From: Phycisphaeraceae bacterium
Lineage (GTDB): Bacteria; Planctomycetota; Phycisphaerae; Phycisphaerales; UBA1924
Assembly: GCA_019636675.1 (NCBI GenBank)
Contig: JAHBXC010000002.1
Coordinates: 620,001-684,000, forward strand
Direction of reading: 5' to 3'
DNA: 64,000 bases
The position numbers and the translations under genes were made by a program. The notes under the pieces are model-generated. The model did no database searches and was not told the DNA's origin. It saw only the letters and a list, made by a program, of their open reading frames with translations. Shown one piece after another: positions 8,810-17,815 of this stretch (positions are counted from its first letter, which is position 1; each line of letters starts with the position of its first letter).

Positions 8810-9559
8810 ATGACGAGGGCGTCCGCCGCGCCGAGCGCGTTTGAGGTTGTGGATCTGCGACGGATGGGCTACGCGCCCGCCTACGACGCGCAGATCGCCC
8901 ACCTCGAGCGCGTGCTCGCGTCCCGCGAGGCGGAGGGCGACAGCCGACGCTCCGCCGGCTTTCTCCTGCTCGTCGAGCACGACCCACCGGTCATCACGAT
9001 CAGCCGCAGGCCCGCGGCGGCGGAGCACCTGCTCGCGTCGACCGAGCTGCTCGCGCGGGCCGGCATCGAGATCCAGCCCACCGACCGGGGTGGCGACATC
9101 ACCTACCACGGGCCCGGGCAGCTCGTGGCGTACCCGATCCTCGACCTCAACCTGCTCGGGCTGCGCCTCCACGAATACATGCGCGCCCTCGAGGACGCGG
9201 TGATCGCGCTGTGCGAATCGTTCGGCGTGAGCGCCGTGCGCGACCAGCACGCGACGGGCGTCTGGGCCGCCGACGACACGGGCGCCGCCGAACGGAAGAT
9301 CTGCGCGATGGGCGTGCGCGTGAAGCGGTGGGTCTCGATGCACGGGCTCGCGCTGAATGTCACGACGAACCTGGCGCACTTCGATCACATCGTGCCCTGC
9401 GGCCTGGCGGGCAGACCGGTGACCTCGCTGCGGCGCGAGCTGGGCGATCGGAGCCCGACGATGGACGAGACGAAGGACGCGTTGATCCGAGAGCTGGATG
9501 CGGTGCTCTCGCCTCGGCTCACGAGATCATCGTCTGCGCCCGGTCCGGACCGACGCTGA
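8810..9559 (+). CDS. lipB: Octanoyl-ACP:protein N-octanoyltransferase
   Basis: LipB transfers octanoate from acyl carrier protein to lipoyl domains, the first step of lipoate assembly on 2-oxoacid dehydrogenases and the glycine cleavage system. The 249-residue protein shows the R-G-G-D-I-T-Y-H-G-P-G-Q signature, the catalytic lysine K163 in K-I-C-A-M-G-V-R and the catalytic cysteine C197 in I-V-P-C-G-L. Its last 41 bases overlap the 3' end of convergent purA. The final 15 or so residues (R-S-S-S-A-P-G-P-D-R-R) have no family counterpart and are coded by the overlap. lipA is not in the window. Confidence 0.95.
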   Translation: MTRASAAPSAFEVVDLRRMGYAPAYDAQIAHLERVLASREAEGDSRRSAGFLLLVEHDPPVITISRRPAAAEHLLASTELLARAGIEIQPTDRGGDITYHGPGQLVAYPILDLNLLGLRLHEYMRALEDAVIALCESFGVSAVRDQHATGVWAADDTGAAERKICAMGVRVKRWVSMHGLALNVTTNLAHFDHIVPCGLAGRPVTSLRRELGDRSPTMDETKDALIRELDAVLSPRLTRSSSAPGPDRR

Positions 9560-10868
9560 GCACATCGACCGGGAGGCCGATTTGCTCCTCGACGAACGCC
9601 ACGTAGCGGGCGGCGTTCGCCGGCAGGGCGGCGCGATCGGTGCACGACGCGATCTCTTCGCCGAACCCGGGCAGCGTCTCATAGACCGGCTGCGCGACGG
9701 AGAGGTCGTGCGCGTCGGGCGGGAATCGGTCGGTGATCTCTCCACGCACGCGGTACTTCGTGCAGACCTTGAGCTCGTCGAACCCGCTGAGCACATCGAA
9801 GAGCATCAGCGCCAGCCCGGTCGCGCCGTTGATCATCGCGCTGTAGCGGACGGCGACGAGGTCGAGCCAGCCGCAGCGACGGGGGCGACCGGTGGTGGTG
9901 CCGTACTCGCGTCCGCGCTCGCGGATGCGCGCGCCGGTGTCGTCCTTGAGTTCGGTGGGGAAGGGGCCTGCGCCGACGCGCGTGGAGTAGGCCTTCATGA
10001 CGCCCAGGATGCGCCCGATTTTCTGGGGGGGGATGCCCGTGCCGGCGCCGATGCCCAGCGCGCAGGTGCTCGAGCTGGTGACATAGGGGTAGGTGCCGTG
10101 GTCCACGTCGAGCAGGGTGGCGTTGGCGCCCTCGAAGAGGATCGTCTTCCCGGCGCGTTCCATGTCGTGCAGCATGTAGACGGTGTCGGCGATGTGGGGG
10201 CGGAGCCGCTCGCCCCACGCGACGCACGATCTGAACTGCGCGTCTGCGTCCCACGCGACGGCGAGCGCGGCGTCGTTCGTGAGCGCGCCGAGAGTGCGTG
10301 CCTTGAGCGCGCAAGCGAGGTCGAGCTTGGATCGCAGCGCGTCGGGGCGCAGCAGGTCGCCGACGCGGATCGCTGTGGCGCGCTGCACCTTCTCGGCATA
10401 GGCCGGCCCGATGCCGCGCTTGGTCGTGCCGATCGAGAGGTCGCCCCCGGCGCCGCCCGCGTCGCTCATCGATCCGCGGCTGAGCATCTGCTCGCGCAGG
10501 GCGTCCTCGGCTTTGTGATAGGGGAGGACGACATGGGCGCGATCGGAGACGACCAGGCCCGAGGTGTCGACGCCGCGCGCGCGCAGGCCGTCGATCTCCT
10601 TGAGGAGCGTCTCGGGGCAGACGACGACGCCGTTGCCGATGACAGCCGGCTTGCCCGGGAAGAGGATGCCCGAGGGCATGAGGTGCAGGGCGTAGCGCTC
10701 CCCCTTGACGACGACGGAGTGACCGGCGTTCGCGCCGCCGTTATACCGGACAACCGCGTCGTGGGAGCGCGCGAGGATGTCGACGACCTTGCCCTTGCCC
10801 TCGTCGCCCCACTGGAGGCCGATAACCGCGGTGCATGACGCGTGACGCGATGGATTGGGGTTCGGCAC
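9519..10868 (-). CDS. purA: Adenylosuccinate synthetase
   Basis: PurA joins aspartate to IMP with GTP in the first committed step of AMP synthesis. The family signatures are all present: G-L-Q-W-G-D-E-G-K-G-K near the N-terminus (P-loop and catalytic Asp), N-G-G-A-N-A-G-H, G-T-T-K-R-G-I-G-P-A-Y, L-F-E-G-A-N and G-R-P-R-R-C-G-W-L-D. I chose the GTG at 10868 (V-P-N-P-N-P-S before T-A-V-I-G-L-Q-W), about 449 residues, close to the family's usual length. An ATG at 10973 would add 35 unrelated residues and leave only 17 bases to the divergent zinc-ribbon gene. The 3' end overlaps lipB by 41 bases, convergently. Confidence 0.93.
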   Translation of the reverse strand: MPNPNPSRHASCTAVIGLQWGDEGKGKVVDILARSHDAVVRYNGGANAGHSVVVKGERYALHLMPSGILFPGKPAVIGNGVVVCPETLLKEIDGLRARGVDTSGLVVSDRAHVVLPYHKAEDALREQMLSRGSMSDAGGAGGDLSIGTTKRGIGPAYAEKVQRATAIRVGDLLRPDALRSKLDLACALKARTLGALTNDAALAVAWDADAQFRSCVAWGERLRPHIADTVYMLHDMERAGKTILFEGANATLLDVDHGTYPYVTSSSTCALGIGAGTGIPPQKIGRILGVMKAYSTRVGAGPFPTELKDDTGARIRERGREYGTTTGRPRRCGWLDLVAVRYSAMINGATGLALMLFDVLSGFDELKVCTKYRVRGEITDRFPPDAHDLSVAQPVYETLPGFGEEIASCTDRAALPANAARYVAFVEEQIGLPVDVLSVGPDRAQTMIS

Positions 10869-10990
10869 GGTGGAGAGGCCCTGCGCAGGGAGTTTTTTGG
10901 TGAGTTTCGTACGCGCGCTCGGGGCTCGCGGGTCAAGACGGGTGGCGCATTCGCCGATGCTGCGTCTATCCACGCGGAGACGATGCCCTT

Positions 10991-11194
10991 ATGCCGAGCG
11001 ATGTTATCCGCATCATGTGTCCGAAGCTGACCTGCCGCAAGGTTCTCGCTGTCCCCGTGACGGCACGGGGACGGACCGTTCGCTGCCGGTCGTGCGGAGC
11101 CACGCTGCGCGTGCCCACGAAGCAGGACGAAGCGGCGCTCAACGCGAAGAACGCGCCCAACGCGCCGCCTCCCGAGCAGGCCGACGCGGCCTGA
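10991..11194 (+). CDS. Small zinc-ribbon-like protein
   Basis: This 67-residue protein carries a four-cysteine pattern, C10-x4-C15 and C32-x2-C35 (C-P-K-L-T-C and C-R-S-C-G), that would bind one zinc ion. A tail rich in alanine, proline and charged residues follows. Many planctomycete proteins carry a similar short ribbon (I-x-C-P-x-C) at their start, so this may be a stand-alone version. The pattern I-R-I-M-C-P followed by V-R-C-R-S-C-G supports real coding. It lies 10 bases before the convergent FHA gene. The function is unknown. Confidence 0.62.
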   Translation: MPSDVIRIMCPKLTCRKVLAVPVTARGRTVRCRSCGATLRVPTKQDEAALNAKNAPNAPPPEQADAA

Positions 11195-11204
11195 GGGGAG
11201 CGTT

Positions 11205-11804
11205 TCAGCGAAGGTCGTCCTCGTCTTCGTCGTCGTCGCTCGTGAAGAAGTCGAAGTCGAAATCGTCGTCGTCGTCCTGACGCTCGATCATCTTCGAGAG
11301 CGGGTCGTCGAAACCGCCCGAGCCGGAGCGGTCGCTGTCATCCTCGTCCTCGTCGTCGTCGCCCGAGCGCACCGGGGGGGCCGGGGCCTTGGGCTTGGCT
11401 GCGCCGACGGCGGCCGCCGCCGGGGCGCTCGCGCGCACCGGCTGGTCCATCATCGACGAGCCGTCAGGGCCGACGCCGTCGCCCTCCTCCGGAGGGGTCA
11501 CCACGTCGGGGATACCGTCCACAACCACGGTGAAGGTCGTCGGGCCCACCCTGACCAGATCCCCTGCGCCCAGCGTCGCTTCCGTCACGCGCTTCCCGTT
11601 CAGGAAGGTCCCGTTGCTCGAGCCCAGGTCGCGCAGCACGACCTCGTCGTCCTCGACCCGGAACTCGCAGTGGTGTCGGGACACGATGCCCACGGGGATC
11701 CTCAGGTCAGCGGCGGTGTCGCGTCCCACGACGCACTTCCCGCCTTTGACTCGGAAATCAACCCGTGTACCGTCTGGCTTGAACGCCACGAGCGTCACAT
11801 TCAC
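11205..11804 (-). CDS. FHA domain protein with acidic tail
   Basis: This 199-residue protein has an N-terminal forkhead-associated domain (residues about 5-95) with the expected G-R-D near 28, S-R-H-H-C near 42 and S-S-N-G-T-F-L-N-G near 63. These residues bind phosphothreonine on partner proteins. Residues 110-199 are disordered: an Ala/Pro linker, then runs of Asp and Glu (D-D-D-E-D-E-D-D and similar), encoded by repeated GAC/GAG-type triplets. It could read out a Ser/Thr kinase such as the one at 42465-44507, but no kinase is adjacent. Confidence 0.87.
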   Translation of the reverse strand: MNVTLVAFKPDGTRVDFRVKGGKCVVGRDTAADLRIPVGIVSRHHCEFRVEDDEVVLRDLGSSNGTFLNGKRVTEATLGAGDLVRVGPTTFTVVVDGIPDVVTPPEEGDGVGPDGSSMMDQPVRASAPAAAAVGAAKPKAPAPPVRSGDDDEDEDDSDRSGSGGFDDPLSKMIERQDDDDDFDFDFFTSDDDEDEDDLR

Positions 11805-11920
11805 GCGGATGGATCCCTTCCGTAACGAGCGGCGTTCCTCAAGACTGTCCGGCCTGTCCGTGCAGACGGGCGGGACTCCACGCTGACCACGCCCCGAACC
11901 GGCGAGAGGACAGTATAGAA

Positions 11921-13201
11921 CTGCCCCAGTACGAGCAAGACCGAGGGCGGAACCGTTCGGCGTCCAACGCCGACGCGAGCGACGCCCTCTCCTCCGACCA
12001 CGAGCCGGCGAGGTCGCTCTATCTCCATGTCCCGTTCTGCTTCCACAAGTGTCACTACTGCGACTTCTACTCCTTCGTCGATACGCAGGACAGGCAGGGT
12101 GCGTTCCTCGACGCCCTCGAGATCGAGTTGGCCTCGCTCGCCCGGCACGCCGGCCCCCTCAGGACCATTTTCGTGGGGGGGGGCACCCCTTCCCTCCTGC
12201 ACACCGACCTCTGGACCCGCCTGCTGGCGTCTCTGGCCCGCCTGTTCGATCTGGAGCGGCTGGACGAGTTCACGGTCGAGTGCAACCCCGAGACCGTCAC
12301 CGAGGCCCTGGCTGGCGTCCTGAAGGCCGGGGGCGTCACCCGGGTTTCGATGGGGGCCCAGTCCTTCGACCCGCGCCACCTCAAAACCCTCGAACGCTGG
12401 CACGACCCGGCGAGCGTCCCGAGGGCCCTGCGCCTCGCCGCCGACGCGGGGATCCAGCGAAGATCGATCGATCTGATCTACGCGATCCCGGGCCAGACCC
12501 TCGACGACTGGAAGCGCGACCTCGACATCGCGCTCTCGCTGCCCCAGAACATCGGCGTCGAGCACCTCTCGTGCTACGCCCTCACCTACGAACCAAACAC
12601 CGCGATGACCAGACGGCTCGCCCTCGGGCGCTTCACGCCTGCCGACGAGGACCTCGAGGCCGATATGTTCGAGACCACGGTCTCGACGCTGCGCGGCGCT
12701 GGGCTTGAGCGATACGAGGTCAGCAACTTCGCGCGCCCGGGGCGCGAGTGCGCGCACAACATGGCGTACTGGCGCCAGGAATCCTGGCTCGCCGCGGGTC
12801 CGTCCGCGTCGGCGCACCTGCGCCTGCGCGACCCGGTCGCCGGTGGGTGGAGGTGGAAGAACCTGCCCCGGCTCACCGACTGGATGGAGGGCGTGCACGC
12901 GAACAACGCGCTGCCCCCGGTCGTCGATCTGGAGCCACCCGACCCGCGCCGCGCGCTCGCCGAGCGGATCATGACCGGGCTGCGCCTCGCCGAAGGGATC
13001 GACGCGGAATCGCTGCGCCGGGACGTGCGCGCGGCCGCGCCGGAATCCCTCGACGCGCTGCGCGACTCGATCGCGCACGAAACGACAACCGGCCTGCTGC
13101 GCGAGCAGGCCGGTCGGTTGGTTCTCTCGGATCGCGGGTTCCTCTTCGCCGACGGGATCGCGTCGCGCCTCATGGCGCCGCTCCTGCGCGCCGCGCGATG
13201 A
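11921..13201 (+). CDS. hemW: Radical SAM HemW-like protein, start codon non-standard
   Basis: HemW is a heme chaperone of the oxygen-independent coproporphyrinogen III oxidase-like family. Reading from about 12014 gives S-L-Y-L-H-V-P-F-C with the radical SAM cluster motif C-x3-C-x2-C (C-F-H-K-C-H-Y-C). G-G-G-T-P-S-L-L, E-C-N-P-E-T-V-T and R-V-S-M-G-A-Q-S-F follow. No in-frame ATG, GTG or TTG exists between the gene's conserved start and far upstream; the first is a TTG at 12128, after the essential cysteines. The only in-frame near-cognate codon nearby is the CTG at 11921, used here provisionally. Translation from CTG or ATA, or an error in the sequence, are the alternatives. The end is secure; it meets sdhB convergently. 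Confidence 0.82.
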   Translation: MPQYEQDRGRNRSASNADASDALSSDHEPARSLYLHVPFCFHKCHYCDFYSFVDTQDRQGAFLDALEIELASLARHAGPLRTIFVGGGTPSLLHTDLWTRLLASLARLFDLERLDEFTVECNPETVTEALAGVLKAGGVTRVSMGAQSFDPRHLKTLERWHDPASVPRALRLAADAGIQRRSIDLIYAIPGQTLDDWKRDLDIALSLPQNIGVEHLSCYALTYEPNTAMTRRLALGRFTPADEDLEADMFETTVSTLRGAGLERYEVSNFARPGRECAHNMAYWRQESWLAAGPSASAHLRLRDPVAGGWRWKNLPRLTDWMEGVHANNALPPVVDLEPPDPRRALAERIMTGLRLAEGIDAESLRRDVRAAAPESLDALRDSIAHETTTGLLREQAGRLVLSDRGFLFADGIASRLMAPLLRAAR

Positions 13202-13204
13202 GCG

Positions 13205-14047
13205 TCACTTCTTCCCGGCGAAGAACTTCTTCACGCGATACACCGTGACGGCGCGCCCGATCGCGGCGATGGACTCGGTGAGCGGGATCTCCTTCGGGCA
13301 GACCTTCACGCAGTTCTGCGCGTTGCCGCACTCCGACACGCCGCCCGCGCCGGACATGACCTCGAGGCGATCGTTCGCGAGGACCGAGCCGGTGGGGTGG
13401 CTGTTGAAGAGCCGGGTGAGGCTGATGGAGTGCGCCCCGATGAACGAGGTGTCCCACTCGCTCTTGTCCTCGACCTTCTCGAATTGGGGGCAGGCGTCGA
13501 GGCAGCAGCCGCAGGACATGCACTCGGAGAGCTTGTAGCGCACCTCCTGCTGCTCGGGGGTCTCTTTGGGTCCCGAGCCGAGGTGGTAGGTGCCGTCGAT
13601 GGGGACCCAGCCCTTGATGCGCTTCTGGTTGTGGAACATGCGCTCGCGATCGACGAGCAGGTCGCGCACGACCGGGAACTTGCTCATCGGCTGGAGGGAG
13701 ATCTCTTCGCCGTCGCGCGTGACGTACTGGCCGACGAGCGCCGTGCACGACTGGCGCACCTTGCCGTTGACGCGCATGGTGCAGGCGCCGCAGACCTGCT
13801 CGAGGCAGCCCGAGTCCCACACGACGGGCTTGGACTTCTTGCCCTCGACCGTGGTGGGGTTGGCGGCGATCTGCTGGAGGCACGAGAGCACGTTGGCCGT
13901 CGGCTCGGCGTTGACCTCGAAGGTCTCCCAGAACGACGGTTTGCCGGGCCCCTCGCAGCGCTCGATGCGGAACCGCACCTTCACGGTGCGCATGCCGCCG
14001 CGCTGCTGTCCCTGGTTCTGCGAAGGAGCGTTCGTCGTGGTGCTCAT
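13205..14047 (-). CDS. sdhB: Succinate dehydrogenase iron-sulfur subunit
   Basis: SdhB passes electrons from the flavin of SdhA through three iron-sulfur centres to the membrane anchor. The 280-residue protein has the [2Fe-2S] cysteines in S-G-C-L-E-Q-V-C-G-A-C with a later C in R-Q-S-C, the C-M-S-C-G-C-C-L-D-A-C-P cluster motif and C-V-K-V-C-P-K-E near the end. The first 18 residues are a polar extension; initiation at the internal M19 (M-R-T-V-K-V-R-F) is possible. It is the last gene of the sdhCAB operon, 76 bases after sdhA. Confidence 0.95.
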   Translation of the reverse strand: MSTTTNAPSQNQGQQRGGMRTVKVRFRIERCEGPGKPSFWETFEVNAEPTANVLSCLQQIAANPTTVEGKKSKPVVWDSGCLEQVCGACTMRVNGKVRQSCTALVGQYVTRDGEEISLQPMSKFPVVRDLLVDRERMFHNQKRIKGWVPIDGTYHLGSGPKETPEQQEVRYKLSECMSCGCCLDACPQFEKVEDKSEWDTSFIGAHSISLTRLFNSHPTGSVLANDRLEVMSGAGGVSECGNAQNCVKVCPKEIPLTESIAAIGRAVTVYRVKKFFAGKK

Positions 14048-14123
14048 CGTCGTCCTGCCGCGCGTCGCGGCGAAAAGAGATGCTGTCAGAACCGATCCGC
14101 GCCCGTTCGGGCCGCGAGGGGAA

Positions 14124-16082
14124 TCAGGCCGGCGTGGAGCCGGCGCCGGCGGGCTCGCGCGCCTTGGCCGGGTCGCTCGACGCCGCGGGCTTCTTCGGCG
14201 CGTCGCCCTCGACCTTGCCGTAGGTGCGCTTTCTGGGCTTCACCAGGGGCGTGGGGAGGTCCTCGAAATCGATGGAGACGCGCCCGTTCTCGAACTTCGC
14301 GACGGTGGTTTTGAGGAACCGATCGTCGTTGCGCTCGGTGAAATCGGTGCGGTAGTGCGAGCCGCGGGACTCCTCGCGCGCCAGCCCGCCGCGCAGGTTG
14401 GCCTCGGCGAGGAAGAACATGTCGTTGAGCGCCCGCGCGAACGAGAGCGACTGGTTCGTCCACATGCCCGAATCGGCGAGCGTGATGCGCTTGAAGCGGT
14501 CGCGCAGCGCGTCGACGCGCTCGATCGCCTTGCGCAGGCGGGCGTCGCTCTTGACGACTGTTGACGCTTCGGTCATCTCGGCGCCGAGTTCGCGGTGGAG
14601 AAGGTACGGGTTCTCGTCGCCCGTCGAATCGACGAGGCGCTTGATCTTCGCCTCTTCCTGCGCGACGGCGGCGTCGTACAGCGTCTGGGGGCGCTGGCCC
14701 GCAGGGGGGCGGTTGACATCGCGCACGTAGTTCACGACGCCCATGCCGCAGAACAGCCCGTCGAAGATGCACGAGAGCAGCGCGTTGGCGCCCAGGCGGT
14801 TGCCGCCGTGGTACTGGTAGTTGACCTCGCCGAAGGCGTAGAGCCCGGGCACGTTGGTCATCATCGAGTTGGGGGCGCCGAACACCATGCCCTTGTTGTC
14901 GTCCTTGGGCGTGAAGGTGGTGTAGAGCCCGCCCATCGAGTAGTGCACGCCCGGGAAGATGCGCATGGGCATCTCGGCGGGGTCCTCGCCGACGAACTTG
15001 CGGTAGATCTCGATGATGCCCCCGAGTTTGCGCTCGAGGTACTCGCGCCCCAGGTGCGTGAGGTCGAGGTAGACCTGGTTGTCGCCTCCCACGCCGAAGC
15101 CGTCGACGCAGATCTGGAAGATCTCGCGCGTCGCGATGTCGCGAGGGACGATGTTGCCGTACTTGGGGTACTTCTCCTCGAGGAAGTACCAGCGCTCGCT
15201 GTCGGGGAGCTGGCGCGGGTCGCGCCCGCTGTCGGGGTGGGGCTTCCACGCGCCGGTCGCGTCTTTCTTCGCCGGCACCCAGACGCGCCCGCCCTCGCCG
15301 CGCGCGGATTCCGACATCAGGCGCAACTTGTCGGCCCCCGGGATCGCCGTCGGGTGGACCTGGATGAACTCGGGGTTGCCGTACCACGCGCCGGCCTGGA
15401 AGCAGCGCGCCGCGGCGCCGCCGGTGCACATGACCGAGTTGGTCGACTTGCCCCACACGAGCCCGGGCCCGCCCGTCGCCATGACGACGGCGTCTGCGCG
15501 GAACGAACGGACCTGCATCGTGCGGAGGTCCTGCGCCACGATCCCCACGCACGACCCATCGTCCGCGAGGATCGGCCAGAGGAACTCCCAGTGCTCGTAC
15601 TTGCTGACGAGGCCCTCGACCTCCCAGCGGCGGACCTGCTCGTCGAGCGCGTAGATGAGTTGCTGGCCGGTCGTCGCGCCTGCGAAGTGCGTGCGCTTGT
15701 AGAGCGAACCGCCGAAGAGGCGCAGGTCGCGCTGCCCCTCGTGCGTGCGGTTGAAGGGCACGCCCATGCGATCGAGCAGGTCGATGATGCGCGGGGCCCA
15801 GTGCGCCATCTCGTAGACCGGCGCCTGGTGCGCGAGGAAGTCGCCGCCGTAGATCGACTCGTCGAAGTGCTCGTACTCGCTGTAGCCCTGCTGGCGCGCG
15901 ATCTCGTTGCAGGCGTTGATGCCGCCCTGCGCACAGACCGAGTGCGACCGCTTGACAGGCACGACCGAGAACAGGTCGACCGGGACGCCGGCCTCCGCGA
16001 TGCGCACCGTCGCGGCAAGGCCCGCGAGTCCGCCTCCGACCACGATCACGCGCTGCTTGGCGCCGCCTGCTGAACTGACCAT
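14124..16082 (-). CDS. sdhA: Succinate dehydrogenase flavoprotein subunit
   Basis: SdhA oxidises succinate to fumarate in the TCA cycle. The 652-residue protein has the N-terminal FAD-binding loop V-V-G-G-G-L-A-G-L-A, the flavin-attachment histidine in R-S-H-S-V-C-A-Q-G-G, H-P-T-A-I-P-G and the G-L-Y-A-F-G-E active-site region. It is longer than the usual 580-600 residues because of an Ala/Pro/Lys-rich tail (after K-P-R-K-R-T-Y). It lies 52 bases after sdhC and is transcribed with it. Confidence 0.96.
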   Translation of the reverse strand: MVSSAGGAKQRVIVVGGGLAGLAATVRIAEAGVPVDLFSVVPVKRSHSVCAQGGINACNEIARQQGYSEYEHFDESIYGGDFLAHQAPVYEMAHWAPRIIDLLDRMGVPFNRTHEGQRDLRLFGGSLYKRTHFAGATTGQQLIYALDEQVRRWEVEGLVSKYEHWEFLWPILADDGSCVGIVAQDLRTMQVRSFRADAVVMATGGPGLVWGKSTNSVMCTGGAAARCFQAGAWYGNPEFIQVHPTAIPGADKLRLMSESARGEGGRVWVPAKKDATGAWKPHPDSGRDPRQLPDSERWYFLEEKYPKYGNIVPRDIATREIFQICVDGFGVGGDNQVYLDLTHLGREYLERKLGGIIEIYRKFVGEDPAEMPMRIFPGVHYSMGGLYTTFTPKDDNKGMVFGAPNSMMTNVPGLYAFGEVNYQYHGGNRLGANALLSCIFDGLFCGMGVVNYVRDVNRPPAGQRPQTLYDAAVAQEEAKIKRLVDSTGDENPYLLHRELGAEMTEASTVVKSDARLRKAIERVDALRDRFKRITLADSGMWTNQSLSFARALNDMFFLAEANLRGGLAREESRGSHYRTDFTERNDDRFLKTTVAKFENGRVSIDFEDLPTPLVKPRKRTYGKVEGDAPKKPAASSDPAKAREPAGAGSTPA

Positions 16083-16134
16083 CGTGACTCTCCTGTCGGG
16101 AGCGTCGCGGCGAACGCCGCGGGCGCTCTGCGGA

Positions 16135-16998
16135 TTACTTCGCCGGGATCGCGCTGGTGGATACTTCGGACTCGGGGGTCGATTGGGTCAGCGCCTCTTC
16201 GATCTCGACGGCGCGCTCGAGGCGCATCGCCTCTTCGACCCGGCGTGCCTCGGCCGGGCTGAGCATCGCGAAGCCGATCACCGCTGACCAGCCGGCGAGC
16301 ATCAGCCCGGCGCCCAGGGCGGCGCAGACATAGCCCCAGCGTCGCTGCGCCGCGGTGGTGATCGTGATGCCCCAGGTGATCGCGGCGGTCCACAGACCGT
16401 TGGCGAAGTGGAAGACGAGCATGGTGACGCCCAGGAAATAGAAGAGCGACACCGCGAGGCCCATCGCGGTGAAGTCCTCGCCGCCGCGAAGCGCAGACGC
16501 GAGCGTGGACGCCGAGTAGTGGTGGCTCCACTTCGTGCCCCCGGGCACGAGGAAGGTCCAGCCCCAGCGCAGCGTGGCGATGTGGTAGAAGATGAAGAGG
16601 ATGCCGAGATAGCCCGACACGCGCTGCAGCGTGTACCGCCAGTTGCCCTGGTACTTGTACGCGCCGGTGTTGGGTTTGCCCTGGAAGGCGTACACGAAGC
16701 CGAGCGCGGAGTGGAAGCCGATCGCCAGCCACAGCGTGATCTCGATCAGGATCAGGAAGGGCAGGTTGTTGATGAACTCAACCTCGTGCTGGAAGGTGGC
16801 GACGCCGGCGTCGCCGTACTTGTCGGCGCCGCGGGGCAGCGCGCGCGCCCAGAGGATCGAGGAGTTCGTCGTGAGGTGCGCGATGAGGAAGACGCCGATG
16901 GGCACGATCCCGGTGAGGGAGTGCAGGCGGCGCATCAGGAAGTGGTGGCGCTCCAGGAAGCTCAGCCGTTTGGCAGGCGCGGTGTTCGAATCCGACAC
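16135..16998 (-). CDS. sdhC: Succinate dehydrogenase cytochrome b subunit
   Basis: This 287-residue membrane anchor has about five helices (residues around 30-50, 80-100, 130-150, 180-205 and 220-245). The histidines in F-L-I-A-H-L, I-G-F-H-S-A, I-F-Y-H-I-A and L-V-F-H-F-A are suited to ligate two haem groups. A single large anchor without SdhD is the type B arrangement seen in Bacillus and Bacteroidetes. A C-terminal cytoplasmic tail of about 45 residues is rich in glutamate. It is the first gene of sdhCAB. Confidence 0.9.
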   Translation of the reverse strand: MSDSNTAPAKRLSFLERHHFLMRRLHSLTGIVPIGVFLIAHLTTNSSILWARALPRGADKYGDAGVATFQHEVEFINNLPFLILIEITLWLAIGFHSALGFVYAFQGKPNTGAYKYQGNWRYTLQRVSGYLGILFIFYHIATLRWGWTFLVPGGTKWSHHYSASTLASALRGGEDFTAMGLAVSLFYFLGVTMLVFHFANGLWTAAITWGITITTAAQRRWGYVCAALGAGLMLAGWSAVIGFAMLSPAEARRVEEAMRLERAVEIEEALTQSTPESEVSTSAIPAK

Positions 16999-17215
16999 GC
17001 GGATGACTCCTTCACCGCCCGGCGACGGGTCGCCTGGGCCCAGTGAGATGCGCCGAGCGGTGCGTTCCGTCCGCGACCGCCGGCGTGTGTATCGATCGTC
17101 GCAAGTCTAAGTGTCGTCCTGTCAATCGGCAACGCGTGCGGTCTGACAGCAACGATCACGCCGGATCGCCGGGGATCGCTCGGACATCCGCATCGCTTGC
17201 TGCCGCAATCCCCGC

Positions 17216-17680
17216 TCAGGTCGAGGTGGGGAAGGTGAACACCGAGTCGGGGCCGCTCTGGGGCATCCCCCCGGCGGCCTGCTTCTTCCTCGCCTCGGCG
17301 ACCATGCCGGTGAGTTGCACGAACCGCGAACGGAGCTCCCTCAGGACCTCCGTCAGCTCCTCGTTCTCGTCGTTGGTCAGGTTGCCCTTGGTCTTCTCGG
17401 CGAGCGTGGCCAGCAGGTCGATCGTGTGGGCGGCGACATCGAGGGCGACCATCGCGCGACCCTGCTCGTCGGGGATCGCGCCCATGTACATCAGCGCCTG
17501 CGTCGCGAGCATCCCCACCAGCGTGCGGAAGTCGGCAGGGGGCATCCCATCGGCGTCGGCCCCTCCGGACTGGGCGGCCTTGGCCTGTTCCTGCTGGGCG
17601 AGACGCTCTTTCTCGGCCTGCGCCTGGGCTTTCCAGTCCGAGTCGATGATCAGTTTCGGTTGTTCGGCGCCGTCGGACAT
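17216..17680 (-). CDS. DUF1844 family protein
   Basis: This 154-residue cytoplasmic protein begins M-S-D-G-A-E-Q-P-K with a charged coiled-coil-like stretch (D-W-K-A-Q-A-Q-A-E-K-E-R). A DUF1844 domain follows at about residues 60-125, with the typical L-A-T-Q-A-L-M-Y-M-G and D-L-L-A-T-L-A-E-K-T-K-G-N-L-T patterns. The ATG at 17680 is preferred to the longer frame from 17803, which covers the promoter region of the divergent lipoprotein gene. The function of the family is unknown. Confidence 0.85.
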   Translation of the reverse strand: MSDGAEQPKLIIDSDWKAQAQAEKERLAQQEQAKAAQSGGADADGMPPADFRTLVGMLATQALMYMGAIPDEQGRAMVALDVAAHTIDLLATLAEKTKGNLTNDENEELTEVLRELRSRFVQLTGMVAEARKKQAAGGMPQSGPDSVFTFPTST

Positions 17681-17815
17681 GGTGGCTCGCTCGCTGGGTT
17701 GGGGCCGGGTCGCGGCGGGGAAAGGCGTCCGCTGCTCGCGTGAACCGGCGCAGGAAGTCAGGTACTGTAGACGGGAGAGTACGGCCCGAAGCCGAAAGCC
17801 CACCCGGAAGCCCAG

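Noticed and set aside
13086-13120. Strong hairpin near 13089-13115
   Set aside because: It lies inside the hemW coding sequence and has no T-run, so it is not a terminator.
17120-17125. TTGACA on the minus strand upstream of sdhC
   Set aside because: No -10 hexamer at proper spacing follows; I could not support a promoter.
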